NCBI GenBank assembly: GCA_031553655.1 | Contig: JAVBLG010000007.1 | Location: 14,787 to 78,786 of the forward strand | Length of the DNA: 64,000 bases | Direction of reading: 5' to 3' | Source of the DNA: JAVBLG01 sp031553655 | Lineage (GTDB): Bacteria > Desulfobacterota > Desulfovibrionia > Desulfovibrionales > Desulfovibrionaceae | In this document: positions 55,730-63,753 of the stretch, one piece after another | Layout: each line of letters starts with the position of its first letter | Position numbering within the stretch: the stretch's first letter is position 1 | Notes under the pieces: generated by a model | Databases searched by the model: none | What the model was told of the DNA's origin: nothing | The model's input: the letters and a program-made list of their open reading frames with translations, nothing else | Program-made: the position numbers and the translations under genes

Positions 55730-57010
55730 CTACCCCATTCTTTTGATGCCCTTCATGCCGATGTCAGTGCGCCAATGACCCTCATCCATCTTGACCTTCT
55801 CAAGGGCCGCATAAGCATTGCTTCTCGCGGCCTCAAGACCGTCTCCCAGCGCGGTAACGCACATAATGCGCCCCCCCCCGGCAATTAACGCCCCGTTTTC
55901 CATGCGGGTGGAGCTGTGGAACACTTTGACTCCGGGCATTTTTTCCGCTTCATCCAGGCCGGAAATAACCATGCCTTTGGCTGACGTTCCGGGGTAGCCA
56001 CGCCCGGCTATCACTACGCCCATGGCCGACTTTGGCGACACAGCAAGATTTACTTCCTTCAGTCGCCCGTCAAGGCAGGCTTTTATAATTCCCAACAAAT
56101 CGGAATCAAGACGCATCAGAAGCGGCTGACATTCCGGATCGCCGAAGCGGGTATTGTATTCAAGCACCTTGGGGCCGTCTTTGGTCATCATCAGCCCGGC
56201 ATACAGCATGCCCCTGAATGGATGCCCCATGGCTGCCATGGTTTTGAGCACAGGGTCAACCGTCAGCGCGGCCGTGGCCGTAGCCGTATTGTCGGGCAAC
56301 ACCGGGGCCGGGCTGTAAGCGCCCATGCCGCCGGTATTCGGCCCTTGATCATTGTCGAACACGGCCTTGTGATCCTGCGACGAAGGCAAAGGCAGCGCGG
56401 TTTCACCGTCGCAGAAGCAGATAAAAGACGCTTCTTCACCGCTCAGAAATTCTTCCACCAGCACCTTGGACCCGGCGTTGCCATGGATTTTTTCCAGCAT
56501 AATTTCATCGAGAGCGGCCAGAGCTTCGTCAAGGCTTTGCGCCACAACCACGCCCTTTCCGGCAGCCAGGCCGTCGGCCTTGACCACCAGAGGCGCGCCC
56601 AGGCTTTGCGCATAAGCCCGAGCTTCGGCATGATCGGTGAAAGTTTTGCTTTTGCCTGTGGGCACCCCGGATTTTTCCATTATTTCCTTGGCAAAACTCT
56701 TACTGCCCTCCAGCCGGGCACAGAATTTATCCGGGCCGAAACATGCAATGCCCGCCGCGTTCATAGCGTCGGTCACTCCAAGGGTAAGGGGCAGTTCCGG
56801 GCCGGGAATGACCAGATCAACGCGCTCGCGCGAGGCCAGATCCACAAGCCCGGCAATGTCCCCGGCCTGAACCGGAACATTAATGAAGCCGTCTGCTTCG
56901 GTTCCGCCGTTGCCCGGCGCAATAAAAATTGTAAGTTCCGGACGCTGTGAACGCAGCTTCCAGGCCAAAGCGTGCTCACGCCCGCCGCCGCCTACTATCA
57001 GAATACGCAT
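55730..57010 (-). CDS. purD: Phosphoribosylamine-glycine ligase
   Basis: Joins phosphoribosylamine and glycine with ATP in the second step of purine synthesis. The 426-residue product has VGGGGREHALAWKLRSQRPE at the start, then PELPLTLGVTDAMNAAGIAC, the ATP-grasp core VVKADGLAAGKGVVVAQSLD, NTGGMGAYSPAPVLP and LEYNTRFGDPECQPLLMRLD. AAGGAGAGCAC precedes the ATG. It forms an operon with purE. Confidence 0.97.
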   Translation of the reverse strand: MRILIVGGGGREHALAWKLRSQRPELTIFIAPGNGGTEADGFINVPVQAGDIAGLVDLASRERVDLVIPGPELPLTLGVTDAMNAAGIACFGPDKFCARLEGSKSFAKEIMEKSGVPTGKSKTFTDHAEARAYAQSLGAPLVVKADGLAAGKGVVVAQSLDEALAALDEIMLEKIHGNAGSKVLVEEFLSGEEASFICFCDGETALPLPSSQDHKAVFDNDQGPNTGGMGAYSPAPVLPDNTATATAALTVDPVLKTMAAMGHPFRGMLYAGLMMTKDGPKVLEYNTRFGDPECQPLLMRLDSDLLGIIKACLDGRLKEVNLAVSPKSAMGVVIAGRGYPGTSAKGMVISGLDEAEKMPGVKVFHSSTRMENGALIAGGGRIMCVTALGDGLEAARSNAYAALEKVKMDEGHWRTDIGMKGIKRMG

Positions 57011-57030
57011 GTGCTCTCCTTATGGGATTT

Positions 57031-57086
57031 ATGGTGGAAGGGGGGAACCCCTTTTTAGGAAAAAAGGGGTTCCCCCCTTCCACCAT
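57031..57086. repeat. Long G/C-rich hairpin repeat, copy 2
   Basis: ATGGTGGAAGGGGGGAACCC starts a 26-base arm (57031-57056) with a perfect complement at 57061-57086 and an AGGA loop. CCCCCATCCCCCTTTACC and AAAAACTTTTG follow, as in the copy at 50960. It sits between the divergent purD and paaK genes, where a terminator is not expected. A decayed third copy seems to lie at about 63839-63885, inverted. Confidence 0.8.
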
Positions 57087-57215
57087 GCCCCCATCCCCCT
57101 TTACCAAAAACTTTTGCCGGGCGTCTGAGGGGCCGCCGACACACCTTCTGTACTTTTAGAATCTATTGGCGTACAAGAAGGACTTTGCCCGCAAGTTTAT
57201 ACGGAGGAAAAAGCC

Positions 57216-58529
57216 TTGTCCGCCACAATAAAAACAGCCGCACCCAAAGGCCGGGATCGTTTTTTGCCGGATTATGATGAAGAAAATCTGGAAAAAATGC
57301 AAATGGAAGGTGTGCGCAGCACCATAGCCAGGGCGTTTTCCAGCCCACAGTATAAAAAGAAGCTTGAAGACGCCGGGGTGCGCCCCGAGGACATAAAAAC
57401 CATTGACGACGTGCGCCGCCTGCCCACGGTGAGCGTGGACGACCTGCGCGAAGGCTATCCCCTGCCCCTTTTGTGTGTTCCCGAAAAAGATATCGTGCGT
57501 ATTCACGCTTCGAGCGGCACCACCGGAAAGCGAAAAATTCTGGCTTACACCCAAAACGACGTTGATACTTTCAACCTGCAAATGGCCCGATGCTACGAAC
57601 TGGCCGGGCTTACCCCGCAAGATCGCCTACAGGTGGCGGTGGGCTATGGATTATGGACGGCTGGAGCCGGTTTTCAACTCGGCTCGGAACTTTTCGGATG
57701 CATGACCATACCCGTGGGACCGGGCAATTTGGAAATTCATCTGCAAATGCTTCAAGATCTGCAAACTACCTGCTTTGGAGCAACAGCCTCCATGGCTCTG
57801 CTGCTGGCCGAAGAAGTGGAAAGACACAACCTCAAGGACAAAATAGCCCTGCGCCGGGTGATCTGCGGCGCTGAGCCGCGCAGCGCCAAAATGCGCCGGG
57901 CCATGGAAGAAAAGCTGGGCCTTGAAGACAGTTTTGACATTGGCGGCATGACCGAAATGTATGGCCCCGGATCGTCAATAGACTGTCCGGCTCATGAAGG
58001 CCTGCACTACTGGGCCGACCTGTTCCTGCTGGAAGTGCTTGACCCGCAAACTTTGCAGCCCGTGCCGGATGGACAACAGGGCGAGCTGGTGGTCACCACC
58101 TTGCGTAAAGAAGCGGTGCCGCTGATCCGCTACCGAACCCGCGACCTGGTCAGCCTCATTCCGGGGCGCTGCTCATGCGGGCGATCCATCCCCAGGCACA
58201 GCCCTATCAGCGGACGCTCGGACGATATGATCATTTTCCGGGGCGTAAATATCTATCCAGGGCAGATTGCCGCTGTTGTCAACGACTTTCCGGAACTTGG
58301 CGGCGAATATCAGGCCGAGCTCACCCGCGACGAAACCGCCCACGATCACATGTTGCTGAATTTTGAACGCCAGCCAGGCGTTTCTTCCGATCTCGACGCC
58401 GGGCTGGCTCAAAAGTTGGCCGCGCGCCTGCACAAGGCTCTGCAAGCCAAGGTGGAAGTCAAGATTGTGGACGCCATGAGCTTGCCGCGTACTTTCTCCA
58501 AGTCGCGCCGCGTTGTGGATTTGCGCTGA
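57216..58529 (+). CDS. Phenylacetate-CoA ligase family protein (PaaK type)
   Basis: An AMP-forming aryl/acyl-CoA ligase, 437 residues. The ATP motif is RIHASSGTTGKRKILAYTQN; further landmarks are GGMTEMYGPGSSIDCPAHEG, RYRTRDLVSLIPGRCSCGRS and the hinge SGRSDDMIIFRGVNIYPGQI. The start is TTG (57216), eight bases after GGAGG. Such ligases in anaerobes activate phenylacetate, indoleacetate or other aryl acids made from amino acids; the partner usually encoded nearby (indolepyruvate:ferredoxin oxidoreductase) is not in the window. Confidence 0.9.
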   Translation: MSATIKTAAPKGRDRFLPDYDEENLEKMQMEGVRSTIARAFSSPQYKKKLEDAGVRPEDIKTIDDVRRLPTVSVDDLREGYPLPLLCVPEKDIVRIHASSGTTGKRKILAYTQNDVDTFNLQMARCYELAGLTPQDRLQVAVGYGLWTAGAGFQLGSELFGCMTIPVGPGNLEIHLQMLQDLQTTCFGATASMALLLAEEVERHNLKDKIALRRVICGAEPRSAKMRRAMEEKLGLEDSFDIGGMTEMYGPGSSIDCPAHEGLHYWADLFLLEVLDPQTLQPVPDGQQGELVVTTLRKEAVPLIRYRTRDLVSLIPGRCSCGRSIPRHSPISGRSDDMIIFRGVNIYPGQIAAVVNDFPELGGEYQAELTRDETAHDHMLLNFERQPGVSSDLDAGLAQKLAARLHKALQAKVEVKIVDAMSLPRTFSKSRRVVDLR

Positions 58530-58530
58530 T

Positions 58531-58575
58531 GCTGTAGGGCATTTTGCTCACTGCGTTCGTAAAACGCCCTACAGC
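58531..58575 (-). repeat. TAGAGCGTTTTGCG-type repeat, copy 4
   Basis: GCTGTAGGGCATTTT (58531-58545) pairs with AAAACGCCCTACAGC (58561-58575), 14 of 15. On the minus strand it starts inside the last Leu codon and TAG stop of the 92-residue gene. Compared with the other copies, AGAGC has become AGGGC and the opposite arm has changed to match, a compensated change. It also follows the paaK stop by one base. Confidence 0.75.
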
Positions 58576-58847
58576 CAACTTTGCAGTGTATCAACAATTT
58601 TACGGGCTTGATCGACGCTGGAAATCGAAAACTTGGACTGCATGCGGTATTCGCCGCCGCTTTTTTTGTAGCGCCTGATTACATATTTGTCGGGGCCGTA
58701 GCTGTCCTTTTCACTGCTCCATTCCTGATAGCGAAAAATTATGGTGGTCCAGGCCCCTTTGCTCAAAACGGCCTTGTCTATTTCCTTGACCAGCAATTGG
58801 CCGTTTTCTTCATAGTCCACTGTAAGCCCGTCGATCGTTTCGCTCAT
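58569..58847 (-). CDS. Small conserved-looking protein, unknown function
   Basis: A 92-residue soluble protein, rich in charged residues, with no recognised domain. It reads MSETIDGLTVDYEENGQLLV at the start and ends ISSVDQARKIVDTLQSWL. The second ATG (58847) is preferred because AAGGA lies six bases ahead; the first ATG would touch it. Composition and start signal support coding. A perfect long palindrome lies upstream and a repeat covers its stop. Confidence 0.6.
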   Translation of the reverse strand: MSETIDGLTVDYEENGQLLVKEIDKAVLSKGAWTTIIFRYQEWSSEKDSYGPDKYVIRRYKKSGGEYRMQSKFSISSVDQARKIVDTLQSWL

Positions 58848-58885
58848 TTTCATTCCTTTTATATTATCTGATTAAAAAAAATACC

Positions 58886-58939
58886 GCATTTATATTTCGG
58901 ATGAAAATTACGCGCAATTTTCATCCGAAATATAAATGC
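58886..58939. repeat. Perfect 54-base palindrome upstream of the 92-residue gene
   Basis: Arms 58886-58909 and 58916-58939 are 24-base perfect complements with an ACGCGC loop. The arm CAATTTTCATCCGAAAT resembles that at 18170-18217. A CGGCCC/GGGCCG stem follows (about 58943-58977) and may terminate the gene at 59000. Confidence 0.8.
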
Positions 58940-58999
58940 AAACGGCCCCGCCGTCTTCAAAAAGATCCGCAGGGCCGCATAAGCACTTAATAAATGTAC

Positions 59000-59230
59000 T
59001 TAACTGGCGTAGCTGGCCAAGGTGCCCTTGACAGTTTCCGGAAGGGTTTCCGGGGTAACGGTCATGTCGCGCGGGCTGGTGCCGTAGCTGTCGCCAACTT
59101 TCATACCGGTAACCATCTGGGCAATATTGTTTTCCATGCCGGTCAACTGAATACCGGCGGCATACCTGTTACCAAGGTCACTCATGACTATTCCGAACTG
59201 ATCCTTCATGCCCATCTTTACGGGTTCCAT
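59000..59230 (-). CDS. Small protein of unknown function
   Basis: A 76-residue protein beginning MEPVKMGMKDQFGIVMSDLG and ending PETLPETVKGTLASYAS, with no recognised domain. AAGGAG seven bases before this ATG decides the start; an in-frame extension to 59356 lacks one. Methionine and glycine are frequent. It lies between the 92-residue gene and the large membrane protein, on the same strand. No function can be proposed. Confidence 0.6.
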   Translation of the reverse strand: MEPVKMGMKDQFGIVMSDLGNRYAAGIQLTGMENNIAQMVTGMKVGDSYGTSPRDMTVTPETLPETVKGTLASYAS

Positions 59231-59423
59231 AAACAACTCCTTATGGGTGAATATTAGCCGCCCATGTCCGTCCAGAACGTAGAGCCGCAGCGCATTTGAA
59301 TACCGCGCCTTCCTGACACGCCGTTTCACATAAGGCGTTAAAGAGAGATTTAACATTTAAAATCGGTCAAAGCAAGAAAGACTATAGGCCGGTAAGCGAA
59401 ATTTTCCCCTTTCGGGGCAGTGC

Positions 59424-61295
59424 CTATGGCCGCCGCATAACCACAAAATACTCCGTCTCGTCCACAATCTTCCAATTTTTGCGCACCATTTGCGGTACCG
59501 AATATCTGGCCCGTTCATAGGCATCGGGCATAACTACATCAAGCTGATCTTTCTCAAAAAATACGATCAGGTCGTTCTCTACCAGTAAATTGTAAACATG
59601 CTCCACTCTGGCGTTGATCTGCCAGTCCAGCAGCCATTCAGAAATAAAGGCGGGCTTGTCGCCGGTGAGGTAGTAAGCCATGGGAAAGCCCGGCAAGGTA
59701 CGATAATTGGTCCCGTATTTGGCGCGCAATTCGCGCAGATCGCGCATAGTGCCGAGCATTTTGGCGTCAACGTACACGCCGTCGGCTTTTTTGAACACCT
59801 GTCCGGCATTATGGATCAGGTCGGCTCTGGGCATGGGCCTTTGCGGAAAAACATAGGGATATTCATAGCCCGCGCCAAACATAATCAATCCGGTAACCAA
59901 AGCAGTCCACAATGTGAGCGAGGCATGGCGGGCCGCGCCCCCCAACTTTATCTGAACCAGAGCCGCGCAAAAAATTAACGGCGCGGCAAAAAAAGCCGGG
60001 GCTTTGTATCCGCCGCTGATACCCACCGACCAAGCCAACAGCACTGCCGCGCCAAGCCCCACAGCGCTTTTCCAGGGCTTGTCAAAAATATTCCAGGGGC
60101 GGATGAAAATGCCCGGCAGCAGCACGCATATGCCGCCGAGAACCACCAAAAACATAGGCCAGCTTTCGCCGAAGCCGATCCAGGTTTGCGTTGTCAGGGC
60201 CTCATGGACATAACGTATGGCCAGAACAAAGAAATAAAGGATAAATGGTTGGAGCAAATCCGGCGGGTTTTGCATAAAGCCGGGAGCGCGACCATCGGCG
60301 GCGGGCCAAAAAAAGGCTTGGCCGCCATTGGAGCGGGCGCAAAAACGCGCTCCTTCGGGACGAAAATGCCAACGCCACAAAATCCAGGGCAGCAGGCAAG
60401 TCAGAGGCAGCCACCATTCCTGACGCAGATAGATCAAAATTCCCGCCTCAATGGCTTCGTCAATTTGCAGTGATTTGGTGGTCAAGGCCTTGAAATGTTC
60501 CCAGGCCCCAAGATGGTTCAGGGCGGCCCACACGGCGGCCCAGGCCAGTCCCGCGCCCAGAGCGCAGAGTATCGCCTCGTTACGGCGCGGACATAAAAAA
60601 AACAGCCAGCGCGGGGCTTTGAACCATGGATGGGCAAGCTCCCCGTTATTGCGCTCGCGCAGGAAAAAAACCACAACAATCGTGGCTATGGGCATGAACA
60701 AAAAGCTCTGTTTGGTCAGCAGCGAGGCCATGGACAAAATTCCGGCCAGAAAAGGAAAGCCGCAAACAGCGGCGTACAGCCCGGCGGAGCCGAAAAATAC
60801 CCCATCCACAGTGTGCCAGGGCATGGCCGGAAAAGAATGCACGCCCCACACAAAGGAGACCACCGCCATCAACGCCGGAGGCAGGCCCAGCTTTTTGAAA
60901 TCAAAAATACGAGCCAAAAACAGAGCCCCGAACCAGGAAGCGGCCAACATTTCCAGCCAGAATACCAGTTTTCCGGCCAGCACCTGCCAGCTTTCCGGGG
61001 CCAGACTCATCCATATGGAATGCCAGTAAAGAGGCAGGGCCGGGTTGATATACATAAAGTCGCGGTAGGGCGTTTCTCCCACCACAATTCTCCAGGGATA
61101 GCCGTAAAAAAAACCGAAATCAGTGGTGTCCATGCCATAGGGCACATAATGGAAGGCGTAATAGACAGGTATGATCACGGCCGCCAGCCAGGCCAGCGCG
61201 GAATGGCGCGGGTCGGGCAATTCTCCGGCCGCGGCGCTTACCGTTATTTGCGCGGAGCGTTCCGTGTTTTCAACTGATTGTTCAGGGGATTTCAT
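59424..61295 (-). CDS. Large polytopic membrane protein, GT-C glycosyltransferase-like
   Basis: A 623-residue protein with roughly ten or more hydrophobic segments. The layout resembles GT-C enzymes (dolichyl/undecaprenyl-phosphate-sugar-dependent mannosyl- or arabinosyltransferases): an acidic first external loop (YGMDTTDFGFFYGYPWRIVV, then GETPYRDFMYINPALPLYWH) after the first helix, many helices, and a C-terminal globular part (about 500-623). The exact family is not recognised. Its start overlaps the amidohydrolase stop (TAATG). A role in envelope glycan assembly is inference. Confidence 0.65.
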   Translation of the reverse strand: MKSPEQSVENTERSAQITVSAAAGELPDPRHSALAWLAAVIIPVYYAFHYVPYGMDTTDFGFFYGYPWRIVVGETPYRDFMYINPALPLYWHSIWMSLAPESWQVLAGKLVFWLEMLAASWFGALFLARIFDFKKLGLPPALMAVVSFVWGVHSFPAMPWHTVDGVFFGSAGLYAAVCGFPFLAGILSMASLLTKQSFLFMPIATIVVVFFLRERNNGELAHPWFKAPRWLFFLCPRRNEAILCALGAGLAWAAVWAALNHLGAWEHFKALTTKSLQIDEAIEAGILIYLRQEWWLPLTCLLPWILWRWHFRPEGARFCARSNGGQAFFWPAADGRAPGFMQNPPDLLQPFILYFFVLAIRYVHEALTTQTWIGFGESWPMFLVVLGGICVLLPGIFIRPWNIFDKPWKSAVGLGAAVLLAWSVGISGGYKAPAFFAAPLIFCAALVQIKLGGAARHASLTLWTALVTGLIMFGAGYEYPYVFPQRPMPRADLIHNAGQVFKKADGVYVDAKMLGTMRDLRELRAKYGTNYRTLPGFPMAYYLTGDKPAFISEWLLDWQINARVEHVYNLLVENDLIVFFEKDQLDVVMPDAYERARYSVPQMVRKNWKIVDETEYFVVMRRP

Positions 61296-62611
61296 TATGA
61301 CAATTTCCTCAGAGCTATGCGGGTCAGAAGTTCCAGGCCGATTTCCAGAGCAGTTTCGTCAAAGTCAAAGGCGCAATTGTGGTGCCCGGCCGTCTGCCCG
61401 GCCCCCAGTTGGATAAAGGCGGCCTGCCCTTCCTTTTTCTGCGTTTCATTCATAAACCAGGTAAAATCCTCGGACGCGCCGAATTCTCCCAGAGTCTCAA
61501 TTTTATGGAACCTGGGCATGCTCGCCGCAATGGCTGCTATCTCCCTGGCCAGTTCCAGCGAAGACGCCCCTCCGGGGCAATGCCCCAATTCCACGGAACG
61601 ACACGAGCAATTCCACATGCGGGCCGCGCCCTCGGCCATACGCATAACCTCGTCCAGAACGAAAGAGTTGATTTCGTCGGTGGAACCTCTGGTTTCGCCG
61701 TGAATTTCCGCTCTGGCCGGAATGACGTTGCGGGCTTGCCCGCCGCTCATGCGGCCCACGCATATGCGCGAAGGCCCGCTGCCGTGACGGGTGGTGCCCT
61801 GCATGGCCAAAGCGGCCGAGCAGGCCGCCATGAGCGCGTTTTTGCCTTCGTGTGGTTTCAACCCGGCGTGGGCCTCGCGCCCCTCGAAAAATATATCAAA
61901 CTTGCTGGTGGACAAAAAGTGGGTGCTGCCGCAAATGATTTCGCCCACTTCGGCAGTATTGATGCCAAGGTGCAGGCCCACCAAACAGTCCACATCTTTC
62001 AGCGCCCCGGCTCGAAGCATCGGCAATGCCCCGCCCCCACCCTCTTCGGCGGGCTGAAAAATCAGGCGCACTCGTCCGCTGAAGTTTGCCCGCATTTCCT
62101 TCAAAGCCCTGGCCAGGCCCAGACCCAGAGCCGTATGCCCGTCATGCCCGCAAGCGTGCATGGCTCCCTTATGAACCGAGGCAAAGCCTTCGCGGCTCGG
62201 CCTGTGGCATTCTCCCGTGTTTTCATCCAGCTTGTTGGCGTCTATATCAAAACGAAAAGCCAGCACCGAGCCGCAATTTTCACTTTCGCCTTTTGCCGTG
62301 CCTGCAATGTCAGCCCAGATGGCTGTGCCATTTTCCAGCATGCTCCGCGCCAGATCCGGATTGGCTCCTTCGGCCAGGGCGCGGTTGAAAGCGTCGAGCC
62401 GCACCGGGTCGTCGAACTTGAAGCGGTACTCCGCCGGATCGGCGGCTTCGGCCCCCATGGTCAGCCTGAAACCCAGGGCCGCGAGTTCTTCGGCGACCAG
62501 AGCGGCGGTCCTGAATTCCATCCAGGCCGTTTCGGGGTGCCTGTGCAAATCGCGCCTGACAGCGCGGACAAAAGGTGCTATGCTACTCACGGTATTGGAT
62601 ATTGCGTCCAT
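61295..62611 (-). CDS. M20 family amidohydrolase, AbgA-like
   Basis: A 438-residue metal-dependent amidohydrolase resembling AbgA, a subunit of p-aminobenzoyl-glutamate hydrolase. Landmarks: RRDLHRHPETAWMEFRTAAL, MHACGHDGHTALGLGLARAL, LIFQPAEEGGGGALPML and the C-terminal AGHHNCAFDFDETALEIGLE. The metal ligands His, Asp/Glu and the HHN histidine are present. AbgB, the usual partner, is not in the window. Other N-acyl or peptide substrates are possible. It is translationally coupled to the membrane protein downstream. Confidence 0.88.
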   Translation of the reverse strand: MDAISNTVSSIAPFVRAVRRDLHRHPETAWMEFRTAALVAEELAALGFRLTMGAEAADPAEYRFKFDDPVRLDAFNRALAEGANPDLARSMLENGTAIWADIAGTAKGESENCGSVLAFRFDIDANKLDENTGECHRPSREGFASVHKGAMHACGHDGHTALGLGLARALKEMRANFSGRVRLIFQPAEEGGGGALPMLRAGALKDVDCLVGLHLGINTAEVGEIICGSTHFLSTSKFDIFFEGREAHAGLKPHEGKNALMAACSAALAMQGTTRHGSGPSRICVGRMSGGQARNVIPARAEIHGETRGSTDEINSFVLDEVMRMAEGAARMWNCSCRSVELGHCPGGASSLELAREIAAIAASMPRFHKIETLGEFGASEDFTWFMNETQKKEGQAAFIQLGAGQTAGHHNCAFDFDETALEIGLELLTRIALRKLS

Positions 62612-62715
62612 TAAAACTCCGGGCGAGGTCTGAGGTCTTGAGGGTTCGGGCGTCCGCGTATGTGCCGTCTGCCCTGAATATTATGGTTAAAAAAATGTCG
62701 TAATGAGGTGCCTGA

Positions 62716-63753
62716 ATGCTGGCCCTGATACTTGCTGTTTTCTTTTCTTTACTTATTTCCGCCATTTGTTCAACCACGGAAACGGTTCTTTATTCAGTTC
62801 CCTGGGCGCATATAGAAAAAATGCGCCGTCAGGGCAAAGCTTCGGGCGATCTTTTGTTTGAAATACGTTCGAACATTGAAAAGCCCATTGCCGCTGTGCT
62901 CACCCTCAATACCATAGCCAACACCGCCGGGGCGGCCATTGCCGGGGCGGCTTTTGTGGCTGTATTCGATTCCGGATACATGGCGGCCTTTGCTGCCGGG
63001 TTCACGGTGCTGGTGCTGTTTTTTGGAGAAATAATACCAAAAACTCTGGGCGTTGCCCATTGCGAAACCCTGTCCGGCGTGGTGGCCCGGCCTCTGCACT
63101 TTATGGTGCGTCTGCTCTCGCCCTTGCTCTGGCTTTCCAGCCTGGTGACCAGAGCCATAGCTCCGCCGTCAGGCGGCCCACAGATTTCGGAAGACGACAT
63201 CCGGGTAATGGCCAGCCTGTCGCGCCAGATCGGAGCCATAAAGCCCACCGAGGAGCGCCTTATACGCAATATTCTGGCCCTTAACGAAAAACGAGTGCGC
63301 GACATAATGACGCCGCGCACCGTGGTTTTTTCCCTGCCCGCCGACATGACGGCGGCCCAGGCCCACAACGCGCCGGATTTCTGGAAATTCAGCCGGGTAC
63401 CCATTTATGCCGATAATAATGAGGATCTGGTGGGCATAGTCACCCGTCAAAAGCTTATACGCCGTATTCTGGCCGGGCACAATGAAATGACCTTGGGCGA
63501 ACTGATGGCTCCCATAAATTTTGTGCTGGAAAATCAGAGTGCCGACGAGCTTCTTCAGGAATTTCTGGGTACGCGCATCCATCTGTTCGCCGTGCTCGAC
63601 GAATATGGCGGCCTGGCCGGGGTTGTGTCGTTGGAAGACGTGCTGGAAGAAATGCTGGGCCGCGAGATTGTCGATGAAAGCGACTCTGTGGCCGACCTGC
63701 GGGAGATGGCCAGGCAGAAGCGCAAGGCGCTTATCAATCAGGGGGATACATAG
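62716..63753 (+). CDS. CNNM/CorC-type membrane protein with CBS domains
   Basis: A 345-residue protein with an N-terminal DUF21/CNNM membrane domain (MLALILAVFFSLLISAICST, NTIANTAGAAIAGAAFVAVF, VLFFGEIIPKTLGVAHCETL) followed by a CBS pair (RDIMTPRTVVFSLPADMTAA, LFAVLDEYGGLAGVVSLEDV). It ends without the C-terminal CorC_HlyC domain, as in shorter members. The family is linked to magnesium or other divalent-cation export and to so-called hemolysin-like proteins; a cation role is likely but unproven. Confidence 0.88.
   Translation: MLALILAVFFSLLISAICSTTETVLYSVPWAHIEKMRRQGKASGDLLFEIRSNIEKPIAAVLTLNTIANTAGAAIAGAAFVAVFDSGYMAAFAAGFTVLVLFFGEIIPKTLGVAHCETLSGVVARPLHFMVRLLSPLLWLSSLVTRAIAPPSGGPQISEDDIRVMASLSRQIGAIKPTEERLIRNILALNEKRVRDIMTPRTVVFSLPADMTAAQAHNAPDFWKFSRVPIYADNNEDLVGIVTRQKLIRRILAGHNEMTLGELMAPINFVLENQSADELLQEFLGTRIHLFAVLDEYGGLAGVVSLEDVLEEMLGREIVDESDSVADLREMARQKRKALINQGDT

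Noticed and set aside
57011..57215. Purine riboswitch or PurR box upstream of purD
   Set aside because: The region is dominated by the long perfect hairpin, and neither a purine riboswitch core nor a PurR palindrome was recognised.
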